NCBI RefSeq assembly: GCF_018139645.1
Contig: NZ_JAGSPM010000006.1
Location: 186,001-250,000, forward strand
Source of the DNA: Affinundibacterium baiyunense
GTDB taxonomy: Bacteria > Pseudomonadota > Gammaproteobacteria > Burkholderiales > Burkholderiaceae_D
DNA: 64,000 bases
Reading direction: 5' to 3'
The position numbers and the translations under genes were made by a program. The notes under the pieces are model-generated. The model had not been told where the DNA came from, searched no databases, and worked only from the letters and a program-made list of their open reading frames with translations. Below, piece after piece: positions 17,088 to 25,536 of this stretch (position 1 is the stretch's first letter; every line of letters begins with the position of its first letter).

Positions 17088-19916
17088 TCAAGCTCTAGCG
17101 TCTTTGACTTTCTCTACGCGTCTTTGCAATACAAAAATCGGTTGTGCCCATTCAGTGTCTTTCTTTTTCTTACTAGTAATTAGCGTCAATTCAGATGGGT
17201 CATAGACATCGGTGTTATGTGTCAATGGGGTTGTCATCAAGTATTGGGCGTCGGTATTTTTTAAGAACTCGCCGACTAATTGAATATTACGAATATCTAA
17301 ATGCGCAAATGGTTCGTCAATGAAGACAAATCCGCCGGAACCATCTTCTGATTTCAAGAGCCCGATCAAGAGAATCAAGGATTTCATCACCTGTTGGCCC
17401 CCCGATGCTTCACCATCGTTCATGCCGATAGGCCCTTTGCCATCAAATTTGAAACGCACGTGTAAGCCTGCTTGCGCCAACATCACATCGTCATTTTCTA
17501 GTTTAACGGGATCGGTGTGTACTTCAATGCCCGCCAATTCGCCCAGTTGTTTGATGTTTTTACTGTAGGTCTTAATTGTGTAACGTAGTCGGTCCATGTA
17601 CGCCGCACGCGCGTTGACAGTCGCTTCCATCGCGCGATTGTTTTGGTAGCGTCGCTCATCAGTTTCTGCTTGGCGGTTTTGCAGCAAATTATTCAGACGT
17701 GTGTATTGGTCAACCACCGTAGAGTCAGTCTCCCAGTCATCACGTGCCAAGTTATTGCCTAAACTACGCAAACGTAATTCAACCTGATGGACGTTTTCAT
17801 GCTCTGCCACCAGTTCTTTGCGATGTGAACTACGCTTCCAATTGAGTGGCAAGGTATGCCAAGTTTCGCGCATACTGCGCAGCGTTTCAAACTGTGCTTT
17901 GCGTTCTTCAGCATGACGTTTTTCTGAAATACGTTGTTGAGATTCGGCGTCGGCAATTGCTGCCTTCGCTTGTTCCCACTTGAGGTGAGCGACAGTACGT
18001 TGTTCGGTGGCCGCTTTTAGTAGTGGTGCGATTTCACCAAGACGTGTGCCGACTTCGATGCGTTGTTGTTTGAGTGGCTGCGTATTGCGCGACGCTTCCT
18101 CAAACTCCGCATGTCGCGCGCTTAATTCCTTGGCGGCATCGACGCCCGCTAGGCGCGCTTTGTATGATGAAATTTCACCGGCTAATTTGCTGATTTTGAT
18201 CGTTAGTTGATCTTCTTGTGATTGCAGTCGTGGCAGTGCTTTTTGTAGAGCTTCTAGACGCTGGGTACGACCCGCATTACCAAAGCGATAGCGTGACACT
18301 TCGACGAACAGAGAGCGCCCACCGCGACGTTCGAAGTGATACGCATCTGGCGTAATCCACTCTTGTGACTTCGGCAGTTTCATGCCGATATCAATACTGT
18401 CGACTGTTTCTATGCGTTCTAATTGTTCGATCAACCAAGCGGGTGCTTTGGCATTAAAACTGACGACGGATAATAAACTATCGTCTTTCACTACTGGCGC
18501 ATTGATGCGATCAGGTACGATGAAGTGGCTGTAGCGTTGTTTTTCCCCGATGCGATAGGCAGCGCTGGCATCACTAGGATTGTCGAGCAGAATGACCGAG
18601 GTATAACCGCGCAGCACGCCTTCTACCGCGCCTTGCCATTTGGCATCGGTGACTTCGACGATCTCTGGCAACATGCTGTGCGGGATATTCGCTTCATTCA
18701 AGGCACGGCGCATTTGTCGCACGTTTTCTGGATCGGGCAAACTTGCTTTGCCTTGCAAGGCAGAGATGGTTTCCATATCCGCGGCAATCCGTTGACTCAA
18801 GGCATCGCGCTCTTGTTTTTGCTGCGCTAGTTCTTCTTCTTTCTTTTCTAACTCATCGGCGATATTCGCAATGTCGGCATCGGCTTCAGCAGCGAGCTTT
18901 TGCAAACGCGCTTTTTGTTCGAGCAAGCTTTCTTGTGGTTTGAGCTTGGCATTGACTTGTGCGAGTTTCTCGCGCAGGCTCGATTCTTCGGCTTCTAAAG
19001 CGGCTTCTGCTTGTTGTGCTTCGCTATGATTTTTTGCCTGTTGTGCCAGTGCTTGACGACGCTCAGACAGCGCTTCGTCCTGCGCTTTTAAATGACGCTT
19101 GCTGGCACGTAATGCCTGACTAGTCGCTGCTGCACGTTCCAAATCTTCGTGATATTGCAGGGTTGGTAAAATCTCTTCCTGCAAGTCACGTTTTTCTTTA
19201 TTCAAACTTTCCCATTGATGGAAGTTGGCAACCTTTAAACGTAAACCTTCTAGATTGGTTTTGGCACCCTCGAGTTCGGTTTCAAAACGTTGTAGTTCGG
19301 ATTCGGTATCGCGTTGATGGCGCTTCGCATCATCGTAGGCATCTAATACTTCTTTATCGCCAAATACTTGGAAAACCAGATCAAGCAATTGACGTGGCGC
19401 ATATTCGCACAGCTTATCGGTTTCTCCTTGTTCCAGTGCCAGCACTTTACCCATCGCAGATGATAAGCCTGCGTGCGACAAACGTTTGCGGTAGGTTTCT
19501 ACACCCAGCCAATCGCTCGCTTCTTGAATCTCCTCAATTTCAATACGACCGCTACGCATTAGATATTGGCGTTTCCAATCACCGCCATTTTTTTCGATTT
19601 TGCACAGTAGTGTCACTTCGTCTTCATACAGACCCGACATACGGAAAGGGCGGTTCGAAATTTGCGGACCGACTGCACTATTATCGACCACAGCGCGTAT
19701 CCAAGCGGTTTGCTGACCAGAATGACGCGCGTAATGTTTGTAAGAACGTCCCATTGAACATTCCAAACCAAACAAGGTGCGAAGCGCATCCAATAAGGTT
19801 GTTTTGCCAGAACCATTTTGACCCGCAATCGTAATGATCTTTGCGTCGAGCGGGATATTCTTAATCCGTTGCCAGTAATCCCAATGAACCAGTTCGAGTG
19901 ATTTGATATGAAACAT
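17088..19916 (-). CDS. mksB: SMC-type condensin ATPase, MksB-like
   Basis: The 942-residue protein has split ABC ATPase halves joined by long coiled coils. Walker A GQNGSGKT lies at residues 32-39. The signature SGGQQ lies at about 838-842, and Walker B FVFIDEPFAHLD ends near 874. Between them are two coiled-coil arms (about 200-385 and 560-780) around a hinge-like globular part. The hinge includes KWQGAVEGVLRGYTSVILL and SHFIVPDR, as in MukB/MksB/JetC-type SMCs. Length is close to MksB and well short of MukB. Order and strand (kleisin, small WHD protein, SMC) match MksF-MksE-MksB, with 6 bases between the E and B genes. The complex should load on DNA and form or extrude loops. RecN or SbcC is less likely because of the two partner genes. 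No JetD/MksG nuclease gene follows. Confidence 0.82.
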   Translation of the reverse strand: MFHIKSLELVHWDYWQRIKNIPLDAKIITIAGQNGSGKTTLLDALRTLFGLECSMGRSYKHYARHSGQQTAWIRAVVDNSAVGPQISNRPFRMSGLYEDEVTLLCKIEKNGGDWKRQYLMRSGRIEIEEIQEASDWLGVETYRKRLSHAGLSSAMGKVLALEQGETDKLCEYAPRQLLDLVFQVFGDKEVLDAYDDAKRHQRDTESELQRFETELEGAKTNLEGLRLKVANFHQWESLNKEKRDLQEEILPTLQYHEDLERAAATSQALRASKRHLKAQDEALSERRQALAQQAKNHSEAQQAEAALEAEESSLREKLAQVNAKLKPQESLLEQKARLQKLAAEADADIANIADELEKKEEELAQQKQERDALSQRIAADMETISALQGKASLPDPENVRQMRRALNEANIPHSMLPEIVEVTDAKWQGAVEGVLRGYTSVILLDNPSDASAAYRIGEKQRYSHFIVPDRINAPVVKDDSLLSVVSFNAKAPAWLIEQLERIETVDSIDIGMKLPKSQEWITPDAYHFERRGGRSLFVEVSRYRFGNAGRTQRLEALQKALPRLQSQEDQLTIKISKLAGEISSYKARLAGVDAAKELSARHAEFEEASRNTQPLKQQRIEVGTRLGEIAPLLKAATEQRTVAHLKWEQAKAAIADAESQQRISEKRHAEERKAQFETLRSMRETWHTLPLNWKRSSHRKELVAEHENVHQVELRLRSLGNNLARDDWETDSTVVDQYTRLNNLLQNRQAETDERRYQNNRAMEATVNARAAYMDRLRYTIKTYSKNIKQLGELAGIEVHTDPVKLENDDVMLAQAGLHVRFKFDGKGPIGMNDGEASGGQQVMKSLILLIGLLKSEDGSGGFVFIDEPFAHLDIRNIQLVGEFLKNTDAQYLMTTPLTHNTDVYDPSELTLITSKKKKDTEWAQPIFVLQRRVEKVKDARA

Positions 19917-19922
19917 GATGGC

Positions 19923-20726
19923 TTATTCTTTTTCTGTGATGTTAAGTGTAGCGTCGCTGGAATTTAATTCTGAGCTTGTGGCAGAAGTGTCTTGATTTCT
20001 TGGCTCGATTGCCTCATTTGGCTCAATCGTCTGAATTGCCTCAGTCGGTCCTTCTGCTTTACTTTCAGTCTGCTCGGCTTCGATTACCGCTGGCGTACGT
20101 GGCATAGGAATATGGAAGATATCAGAAAGCGCACCATTGATGATGCGATCTTTTAGTGCATCGGTATCCATCAATAAATCTAACAATGGACCCTCCATAA
20201 TTAGGTCGGATTTACGTTCAATAAATCCCAAGCGTGCGAGCTGCCCTAGATTCATATCCATGCGTGTTTTCTTACCTAGTTTTTCGCCAAAATCCGCGAG
20301 TAGGGTACGGTAAGAAATTCCTATCGATGTATCTTCAGCGCGCGGTAAAGGTTTTTCTTTGCCGAACATATCGTTCTGATCTTCTTGCGCCATTTGATGC
20401 GCTTCTTGTCGTTCACGTTTCGGCAAAATAATTAATGACCACAACACGACTAATAAGGCGACGCCATCACGCGCTAAACCAAAATTATTGTTCTGCCAGG
20501 TGTCTTTGGTACCAAACACTTTCGATTCGCTATCGCGCGTTAAGGCCAGCGTGACATAGTCGGCATAGACATTATCAACAAACTTCATCCCGCAAGCTTT
20601 TAAGCGTGCATCGACATCCGTACGAAAATTCTCATCAGATAATGCGCGCTTAACTAACTTGTCTTCGCGACGTAAGGTCTGGTGTGCCAACAAGCGCGCG
20701 ATTAGGATTTGTGCATCTTCGTTCAT
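19923..20726 (-). CDS. mksE: MksE-like condensin accessory (KITE) subunit
   Basis: The 267-residue product lies between the kleisin-like and SMC genes, the place and size of MksE/JetB. It is predicted mostly helical with winged-helix segments: an N-terminal part (ARLLAHQTLRREDKL) and a second one around LGQLARLGFIERKSDLIMEGPLLDLLMD, which has the wing and 'i.egP.l..ll' pattern of KITE proteins. A middle hydrophobic helix (DGVALLVVLWSLIILP) is also common in MksE. The last 50 residues are acidic and Thr/Glu/Ser-rich (EAEQTESKAEGPTEAIQ) and likely disordered. It would dimerise on the kleisin and regulate the ATPase. Assignment rests on context plus these patterns; sequence similarity alone is weak. 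Confidence 0.72.
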   Translation of the reverse strand: MNEDAQILIARLLAHQTLRREDKLVKRALSDENFRTDVDARLKACGMKFVDNVYADYVTLALTRDSESKVFGTKDTWQNNNFGLARDGVALLVVLWSLIILPKRERQEAHQMAQEDQNDMFGKEKPLPRAEDTSIGISYRTLLADFGEKLGKKTRMDMNLGQLARLGFIERKSDLIMEGPLLDLLMDTDALKDRIINGALSDIFHIPMPRTPAVIEAEQTESKAEGPTEAIQTIEPNEAIEPRNQDTSATSSELNSSDATLNITEKE

Positions 20727-20840
20727 GGAAATTCTCTATCTAAAAAACATTATTGGTAGCAGTGCAGTGTGCAGCGCTGTATTGCAGCCAATCTTTGACA
20801 GCTGACACTAATACGATCAAGTGACTACGATTGATCTGCA

Positions 20841-22202
20841 TTAACTTGGATTACTTGGCTCAATTGGCGGCTTTTCCAACGGCACTAAGCTCGCTACGGA
20901 AATCGCTGCAACATGCGGATCAGAGACTTTTTGCATCTTATCTTTCGATGAAAATTCCAAAGATAAGCGCGCCAAGGTCGCAGTCGCACCTTGTAATGAA
21001 GCTTCGTTCGCATCACCGATTAAAGGCAACAGTGAAGCTCGATAAGAGGCGATCGCAAAACTGGCAGGCAATAAGATCTCTTGCAATGGTTTCGGTTTCT
21101 TCGTTTCTGGGTCTAGCGTTTTGCCATCAATTTGGCTGAGCAAATCAAGCCAGTGGTCGAGTTCTAACAAGGCTTCGCTATTGTCGTTGGCAATTGATGG
21201 TGCATCTTGACCTGTGGGCAGCACACCAAGCACAGCCGATCCGCGATTGCTGAGTAGTTCGCTCTCTGCCACGTCTATCATCTCTGATGGGGTAATGAAA
21301 TGTGGCGTTACGGGATGCGATAAAGCGCCGTCGGCAAGTGAGGCCAAGTCTTCGCGCTGTAATAACCACATTTTGATGTCGGTCGTGGATAAACCGGATT
21401 GCCCAAGGTGTACACGCTGCCGTTCGATTTGATTCAAAGCGCGTGAGAACATGCCTTGCATATTCAATAGCGCACTTTGGGCACGACCAATTGCCTGCGC
21501 GGCGCGATGCGTTGCCGAATCTGCGCGACTATCGTTGGTGATTGCATGAATAATCTGCGAGCCTTTTTCTACCCAATCACAAGCGGTATGCCATTTCTGT
21601 TGGGCAGTGCGTAATTGAAACTCCGAGCCAGATGCAATCGCATCAGAGAATTCTTCCGTCAACTCGATCAAGCGACCGAGCAAATGATGTAACTGTTCAA
21701 CCGAGACGCCACCAACAGCTTGCGCTCCCGCTACTTGCGTCAACATATAGCTGACTTCGGAAGGATCTTCTTGTTGTTCCACTTGAACTAAAGATTCGAT
21801 TGCCGCCAATACATTGCGTGCCATTGGTGCGATGCGGTACACCGATTGACTCGGGTCCCACACCAATAATCCGGTACTACGCAAGCGGGTCAATACAGTT
21901 TCAAGCGCTTCCGGCTCTAAATAGCCTAACTTGGCATTGATGTCAGCGCGGCTGAGCGAAGGCGAATCGACATCGGCCGTCAACTCGCGCAAAACCAGCA
22001 GGCGCATCAAAACACTGTTGATGCCGCCGTGAAATAGCGCAGTGAAGGCTTGCAGCATAGGCTGCGCGCGCCGCAAAGGGGCGAGAGCAACAACATCATC
22101 GGGAGTTAAGCTGGATTTGAAGTAAGATTTGAGACTTAAATCGTTCTGATCGGATAAATCGTCTTCTATTCTTACTATGGATTCGTCATCAAAATTTTGC
22201 AT
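20841..22202 (-). CDS. mksF: MksF-like kleisin subunit of condensin
   Basis: The 453-residue protein is first of the three condensin genes. An N-terminal acidic tail is followed at about residues 40-140 by a winged-helix region (SRADINAKLGYLEPEALETVLTRLRSTGLLVWDPSQSVYRIAP). A long helical middle follows (LIELTEEFSDAIASGSEFQLRTAQQ...), then a C-terminal region that includes ILLPASFAIASYRASLLPLIGDANEAS. This is the layout of MksF/MukF/JetA kleisins, which bridge the two SMC heads. The gap to the MksE gene is 114 bases, wide for an operon but without a terminator. Gene order and strand support the call more than sequence identity does. Confidence 0.7.
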   Translation of the reverse strand: MQNFDDESIVRIEDDLSDQNDLSLKSYFKSSLTPDDVVALAPLRRAQPMLQAFTALFHGGINSVLMRLLVLRELTADVDSPSLSRADINAKLGYLEPEALETVLTRLRSTGLLVWDPSQSVYRIAPMARNVLAAIESLVQVEQQEDPSEVSYMLTQVAGAQAVGGVSVEQLHHLLGRLIELTEEFSDAIASGSEFQLRTAQQKWHTACDWVEKGSQIIHAITNDSRADSATHRAAQAIGRAQSALLNMQGMFSRALNQIERQRVHLGQSGLSTTDIKMWLLQREDLASLADGALSHPVTPHFITPSEMIDVAESELLSNRGSAVLGVLPTGQDAPSIANDNSEALLELDHWLDLLSQIDGKTLDPETKKPKPLQEILLPASFAIASYRASLLPLIGDANEASLQGATATLARLSLEFSSKDKMQKVSDPHVAAISVASLVPLEKPPIEPSNPS

Positions 22203-22288
22203 GCCGCATTTTACCTTCTTGAAGGCGGCTTGAGTATTGGCAGAAAAGTACTAAAAAACGATTGTTGTTTTGCGACGACTGGCAAGAC

Positions 22289-22549
22289 TCAATGAGACAA
22301 ATCCAAGCTTGAAGCAGTTTCATCTGTTTTTGAATTGCTAACTTTTGATGAAATATGCGAGCCGATAAATGCAAATAAGTCAGCTAACAGACATTTGATT
22401 CCCCACATGAGCAAAAACCATAGAACAAAATGGTAAAAATTGAGCGAGTCAGTGAGGATATTTGTCAATTTAATTAAGAATTTGGAAATGAAATACGCTA
22501 GAAAGCCACTAAAAAAGACGGTCCATGACCAATTTTTGAATGTGAACAT
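22289..22549 (-). CDS. Small two-helix membrane protein, unknown
   Basis: I recognise no family. The longer frame begins at 22573, but an AAGAAGGG element 10 bases before the ATG at 22549 suggests that start, giving 86 residues (MFTFKNWSWTVFFSGFLAYF...). Two hydrophobic helices (about residues 8-32 and 40-64) are joined by a short polar loop with SLNF, and the tail is Ser/Thr/Asp-rich. It lies 12 bases after a second small membrane-protein gene and 86 bases before the MksF gene, all on the minus strand. It resembles its neighbour weakly in layout (SGF near helix 1, SLN in the loop, lysine after helix 2), so the pair may be an old duplication. Local base composition is AT-richer than in the condensin genes. 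Confidence 0.55.
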   Translation of the reverse strand: MFTFKNWSWTVFFSGFLAYFISKFLIKLTNILTDSLNFYHFVLWFLLMWGIKCLLADLFAFIGSHISSKVSNSKTDETASSLDLSH

Positions 22550-22585
22550 GGTATTTTTTCCCTTCTTGCGCATCAGATTTTTGGA

Positions 22586-22858
22586 TTAATGCTGGTTTTT
22601 TGGTTGATTGAAAGCTTCGGCAACTATCGCTTTGTTCTTTAGATCTCTTAGATCAATCTGTTTTGCTTGCACTGGCAAAATAATGTCAAATATTTTCGTA
22701 ACAAACTTCAACATGCCAAGCAATACGAAAAAGAAAACAAGGAAGTAAGTCCAGTTTAATGAAGCTTGATAAAATCCTGTCGTGCCCAGTAAGAAGGCGG
22801 AGAAGAATCCGGATAAACCATAAATGCCGACTTCTCGAACAAGGGTTTTGAATTTCAT
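22586..22858 (-). CDS. Small two-helix membrane protein, unknown
   Basis: The 90-residue product has two predicted membrane helices (about residues 12-30 and 35-56, YFLVFFFVLLGMLKFV). A soluble, charged C-terminal part follows (LRDLKNKAIVAEAFNQPKNQH). The ATG at 22858 begins MKFKTLVREVG, with positive charges before helix 1. It is first in a run of five minus-strand genes leading into the condensin operon. The strong AT content of its upstream region (about 22880-22940) fits a promoter. No motif gives a function. Its weak likeness to the next gene suggests a tandem pair. Confidence 0.55.
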   Translation of the reverse strand: MKFKTLVREVGIYGLSGFFSAFLLGTTGFYQASLNWTYFLVFFFVLLGMLKFVTKIFDIILPVQAKQIDLRDLKNKAIVAEAFNQPKNQH

Positions 22859-23031
22859 TTTGAGAGCTCGTGGTGTGGTTGATAAGAATTTATGTAATTT
22901 GTATTAACTTATCATATCTATACATGATTCAAAATAACAAACTTCCAAATTGTGTGGAGATAGTCGATCAGGGCAGGGTAAGTAAGTCTGTATTGCAGCA
23001 GTCAATACAATTTGTGTCATAAGGAACAGTC

Positions 23032-23595
23032 ATGAGTGAACAAACCCAACAAACGCTACAAGCGCAACGAACGGAACAAACCGCAACCCTCGGTGGTGGT
23101 TGTTTTTGGTGTACCGAAGCTGTTTTCCAACAAATTCGTGGAATCCATACTGTGGAATCCGGTTATTGCGGTGGGCAAGTGAACAACCCAAGTTATGAAC
23201 AAATTTGCACCGGTAGCACAGGACATGCGGAAGTGGTGCGTTTAGGGTTTGATCCGGAAGTGATCACCTATGCAGAAATTCTAGAAATCTTTTTTACGAT
23301 TCACGACCCGACTACGCTTAATCGCCAAGGCGCCGATCAGGGCACACAGTATCGTTCGGTGATTTATTATCATGACGAGCAGCAGAAAAAAGTGGCGCAA
23401 GAAGTGATGCAAAAAATGCGTCAGGTTTGGGATGACCCCATCGTTACCGAATTAAGCATGGCGCCGCAGTTTTATTTGGCTGAGACTTACCATCAAAATT
23501 ATTTCCGCCAACATCCACAACAAGGTTATTGCGCTTTTGTGGTTGCACCGAAAGTAGCGAAAGCGCGCAAGTTGTTTGCTAGTAAATTAGCTTAG
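23032..23595 (+). CDS. msrA: Peptide-methionine (S)-S-oxide reductase
   Basis: The 187-residue protein carries the MsrA catalytic motif GCFWCTEAVF (nucleophile Cys at about residue 25) after the ATLGG strand. Then come SGYCGGQVNNPSYEQICTGSTGHAE and DQGTQYRSVIYYH, all diagnostic of MsrA. A YHQNYFRQHPQQGYC segment near the end supplies a candidate resolving cysteine. It reduces the S epimer of methionine sulfoxide in oxidised proteins, with thioredoxin as likely reductant. An AAGGA site lies 6 bases before the ATG. It is monocistronic. No msrB lies in the window. Confidence 0.97.
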   Translation: MSEQTQQTLQAQRTEQTATLGGGCFWCTEAVFQQIRGIHTVESGYCGGQVNNPSYEQICTGSTGHAEVVRLGFDPEVITYAEILEIFFTIHDPTTLNRQGADQGTQYRSVIYYHDEQQKKVAQEVMQKMRQVWDDPIVTELSMAPQFYLAETYHQNYFRQHPQQGYCAFVVAPKVAKARKLFASKLA

Positions 23596-23778
23596 ATAGT
23601 GACGAAAAGCACACAAATTTACATTCTTGTTTGCATGCTGCTACGAGCAAAGCGGCTACAATTATCGTGGCGTATGCGTGATGTTTTATACGTTTTTCGT
23701 GTCTTTAGCAAACTTCCCCGTGAACTAGCATTAAGCTTAACTGTCGTTTGATTGAGTGAACTCAGCTGCAGACCTTGA

Positions 23779-25170
23779 TCATCCTCTCGTCCATTTGATA
23801 TTTGGAATCAAGGTTTTGCTATTATCGTCATTACGTAATTTAACTTCAAAATCCTCTAAGCCACCTACGCTATTTGCTGGGTTGCTGAATCCTGGTGGTT
23901 TTTTGGGATTCTTTTCGCGATCAACTTCTTCAGATGAATCATCCATGTCTTCCACATCGTGATAAGCTCCTTTCGATCCATAATCATTTAAATTGGATGT
24001 CACCCCGACGTTTAAAAGTTGGTCTCCAGTTTTATTCGTTTTTGGATTCCATTCTTTGATCAAGCAAATAAATCTCGCTTCTGGCGTGTTGATGTTTGCT
24101 GCACCATCCACATCGACCCGATAATAGATGCCCTGACCTTGCTTCCACAATTCTAATTTCGCGACGTTTTCGACATAGCCTAAATGTGCAGAATTTGCGC
24201 CTTTCGTAATCGGAAATAAATTGTTGCTTAGTGCGCTTCCGCCTAAATTGTCGTTCAAAAGATGACCTTTAACGACGTTGCCACCTTTAATCCCATAACT
24301 GTCGCGTATCGTGTTCATCATGTCATCTTGACTGGTGTTCAAATTGGCACTTTGACCACGTATCGGCTGTGCAGGATCTAGCCATGCCTCCATGGTTTTG
24401 CCGACCATTTGTGTTTTGTTCTTCGCATACGTGTAGGACTGCGAATAGTTATTAATGGTTGTTTTGAGTTGAGTGGTTTTTGCTGAAGGTGCGTAGACAC
24501 TTATCTGATTGATTTTATGGAGCTGTGTATGCCCAATGCCTAGAGCCTTTGCTCCCATTACGTCTGCTTCGCTTTCTAAACCCGCATCATCATTGATTGG
24601 GATGCCAGATTTCATTTGTGTTGTTGGCTTCACCCTATCTTGTGCCTGTTGCACGATATGCCATGCCTCATGCGGCAAGTGTTGTTCTTGGCCCGGTCCG
24701 ACATGAATCTCATTTCCTTGCGCGTAAGCGTGGGCGTTGAGTTGCGCTGGTTTATCGGAGTTGTAATGAACTTTGACATGATCCATGCTGATACCAGATA
24801 GTGATTCGATTCCGCTCTTTAATTGACGAGGCAAACCAGAACCTGTCGTTGGGCTCAAGTTCGTCTCATCTGATTTTGCTTGCAGCGGTTCTTCATCTTT
24901 TACTTTTTGCACGGTAGCTAACATTGCTTGGACAGGCTCTTCCTCGTCGATGCGTTGGATTGTGGACTGTGTCATCAGGTTTTGCATCGCTTTGAGCTGT
25001 ATTGCGCTTGCGCTAGTTTGGGTCATGTGCTGATAAGCATGCAATTGATGAGTATGTGTGTTGCATGCTTGAGCATTGCTTTGATTCGCTTGGCTATGCT
25101 GGTGAAGATGGTTTACATGCGTTTGCAATGCCGTGTGTTCGACTCTTTGAAACAGTGCTTTTGTGCTCAT
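23779..25170 (-). CDS. DUF4157 (eCIS core domain) protein with His-Asn nuclease-like C-terminus
   Basis: The 463-residue protein has three parts. Residues 1-100 are Gln/His/Asn-rich and low in structure, with IQRIDEEEPVQA and EEPLQAK motifs typical of DUF4157 leaders. Residues 112-205 are a DUF4157 domain (GIESLSGISMDHVKVHYNSD, then LPHEAWHIVQQAQ) with an intact HExxH (167-171). The C-terminal part holds KGHLLNDNLGG (301-311) and SNNLFPITKGAN, which recall the catalytic histidine and asparagine of DNA/RNA non-specific endonucleases. DUF4157 is found on effectors loaded into extracellular contractile injection systems and on other polymorphic toxins. It is divergent from a second DUF4157 gene at 25537. 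No immunity gene or injection-system gene is adjacent. Cargo activity and export route are inference. Confidence 0.8.
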   Translation of the reverse strand: MSTKALFQRVEHTALQTHVNHLHQHSQANQSNAQACNTHTHQLHAYQHMTQTSASAIQLKAMQNLMTQSTIQRIDEEEPVQAMLATVQKVKDEEPLQAKSDETNLSPTTGSGLPRQLKSGIESLSGISMDHVKVHYNSDKPAQLNAHAYAQGNEIHVGPGQEQHLPHEAWHIVQQAQDRVKPTTQMKSGIPINDDAGLESEADVMGAKALGIGHTQLHKINQISVYAPSAKTTQLKTTINNYSQSYTYAKNKTQMVGKTMEAWLDPAQPIRGQSANLNTSQDDMMNTIRDSYGIKGGNVVKGHLLNDNLGGSALSNNLFPITKGANSAHLGYVENVAKLELWKQGQGIYYRVDVDGAANINTPEARFICLIKEWNPKTNKTGDQLLNVGVTSNLNDYGSKGAYHDVEDMDDSSEEVDREKNPKKPPGFSNPANSVGGLEDFEVKLRNDDNSKTLIPNIKWTRG

Positions 25171-25536
25171 AATAAACCTCGATTACTCAAGAATTGAAAG
25201 ACCTCAACGCGCTCTATCTATTCAAATTTACCGCAAAATTCATGCCATGAGCGTTTTATTATCATACCTTCAAATTATTGCTAGTTCGACCAGCTCTAAA
25301 TTTTCCTGAGAACTGGTTTTGTTTACATGTAAATTGAACTTTTACGATCTTCGCACTGTAATAACTTGCAGAACAAGTTGAAGAATTATTGGTTCGATAT
25401 TAGATATCAAGGACTACTTGAATTTGGATTGATTAAGGCATAATTTTTGCTGAACGTTGATATTAAAACCTTTAATCCTTGATTGAAGAAGCTTCCCTAA
25501 TCCATTAGCTAAAAGTTTTCGTGTAAGGAGCAGTAA
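25171..25536. other. Divergent intergenic region between two DUF4157 genes
   Basis: These 366 AT-rich bases must hold promoters for both DUF4157 genes. A perfect 12-base palindrome, TTTACATGTAAA, lies at 25322-25333 near the middle and could be a shared regulator site. A GTAAGGAGCAGTA stretch just before 25537 supplies the ribosome site of the plus-strand gene. No other gene is seen. Confidence 0.5.

Noticed and set aside
17088..22202. Complete Wadjet (JetABCD) plasmid-defence system
   Set aside because: No JetD/MksG nuclease gene is visible and the operon ends in a terminator, so only a MksBEF-type condensin is supported.
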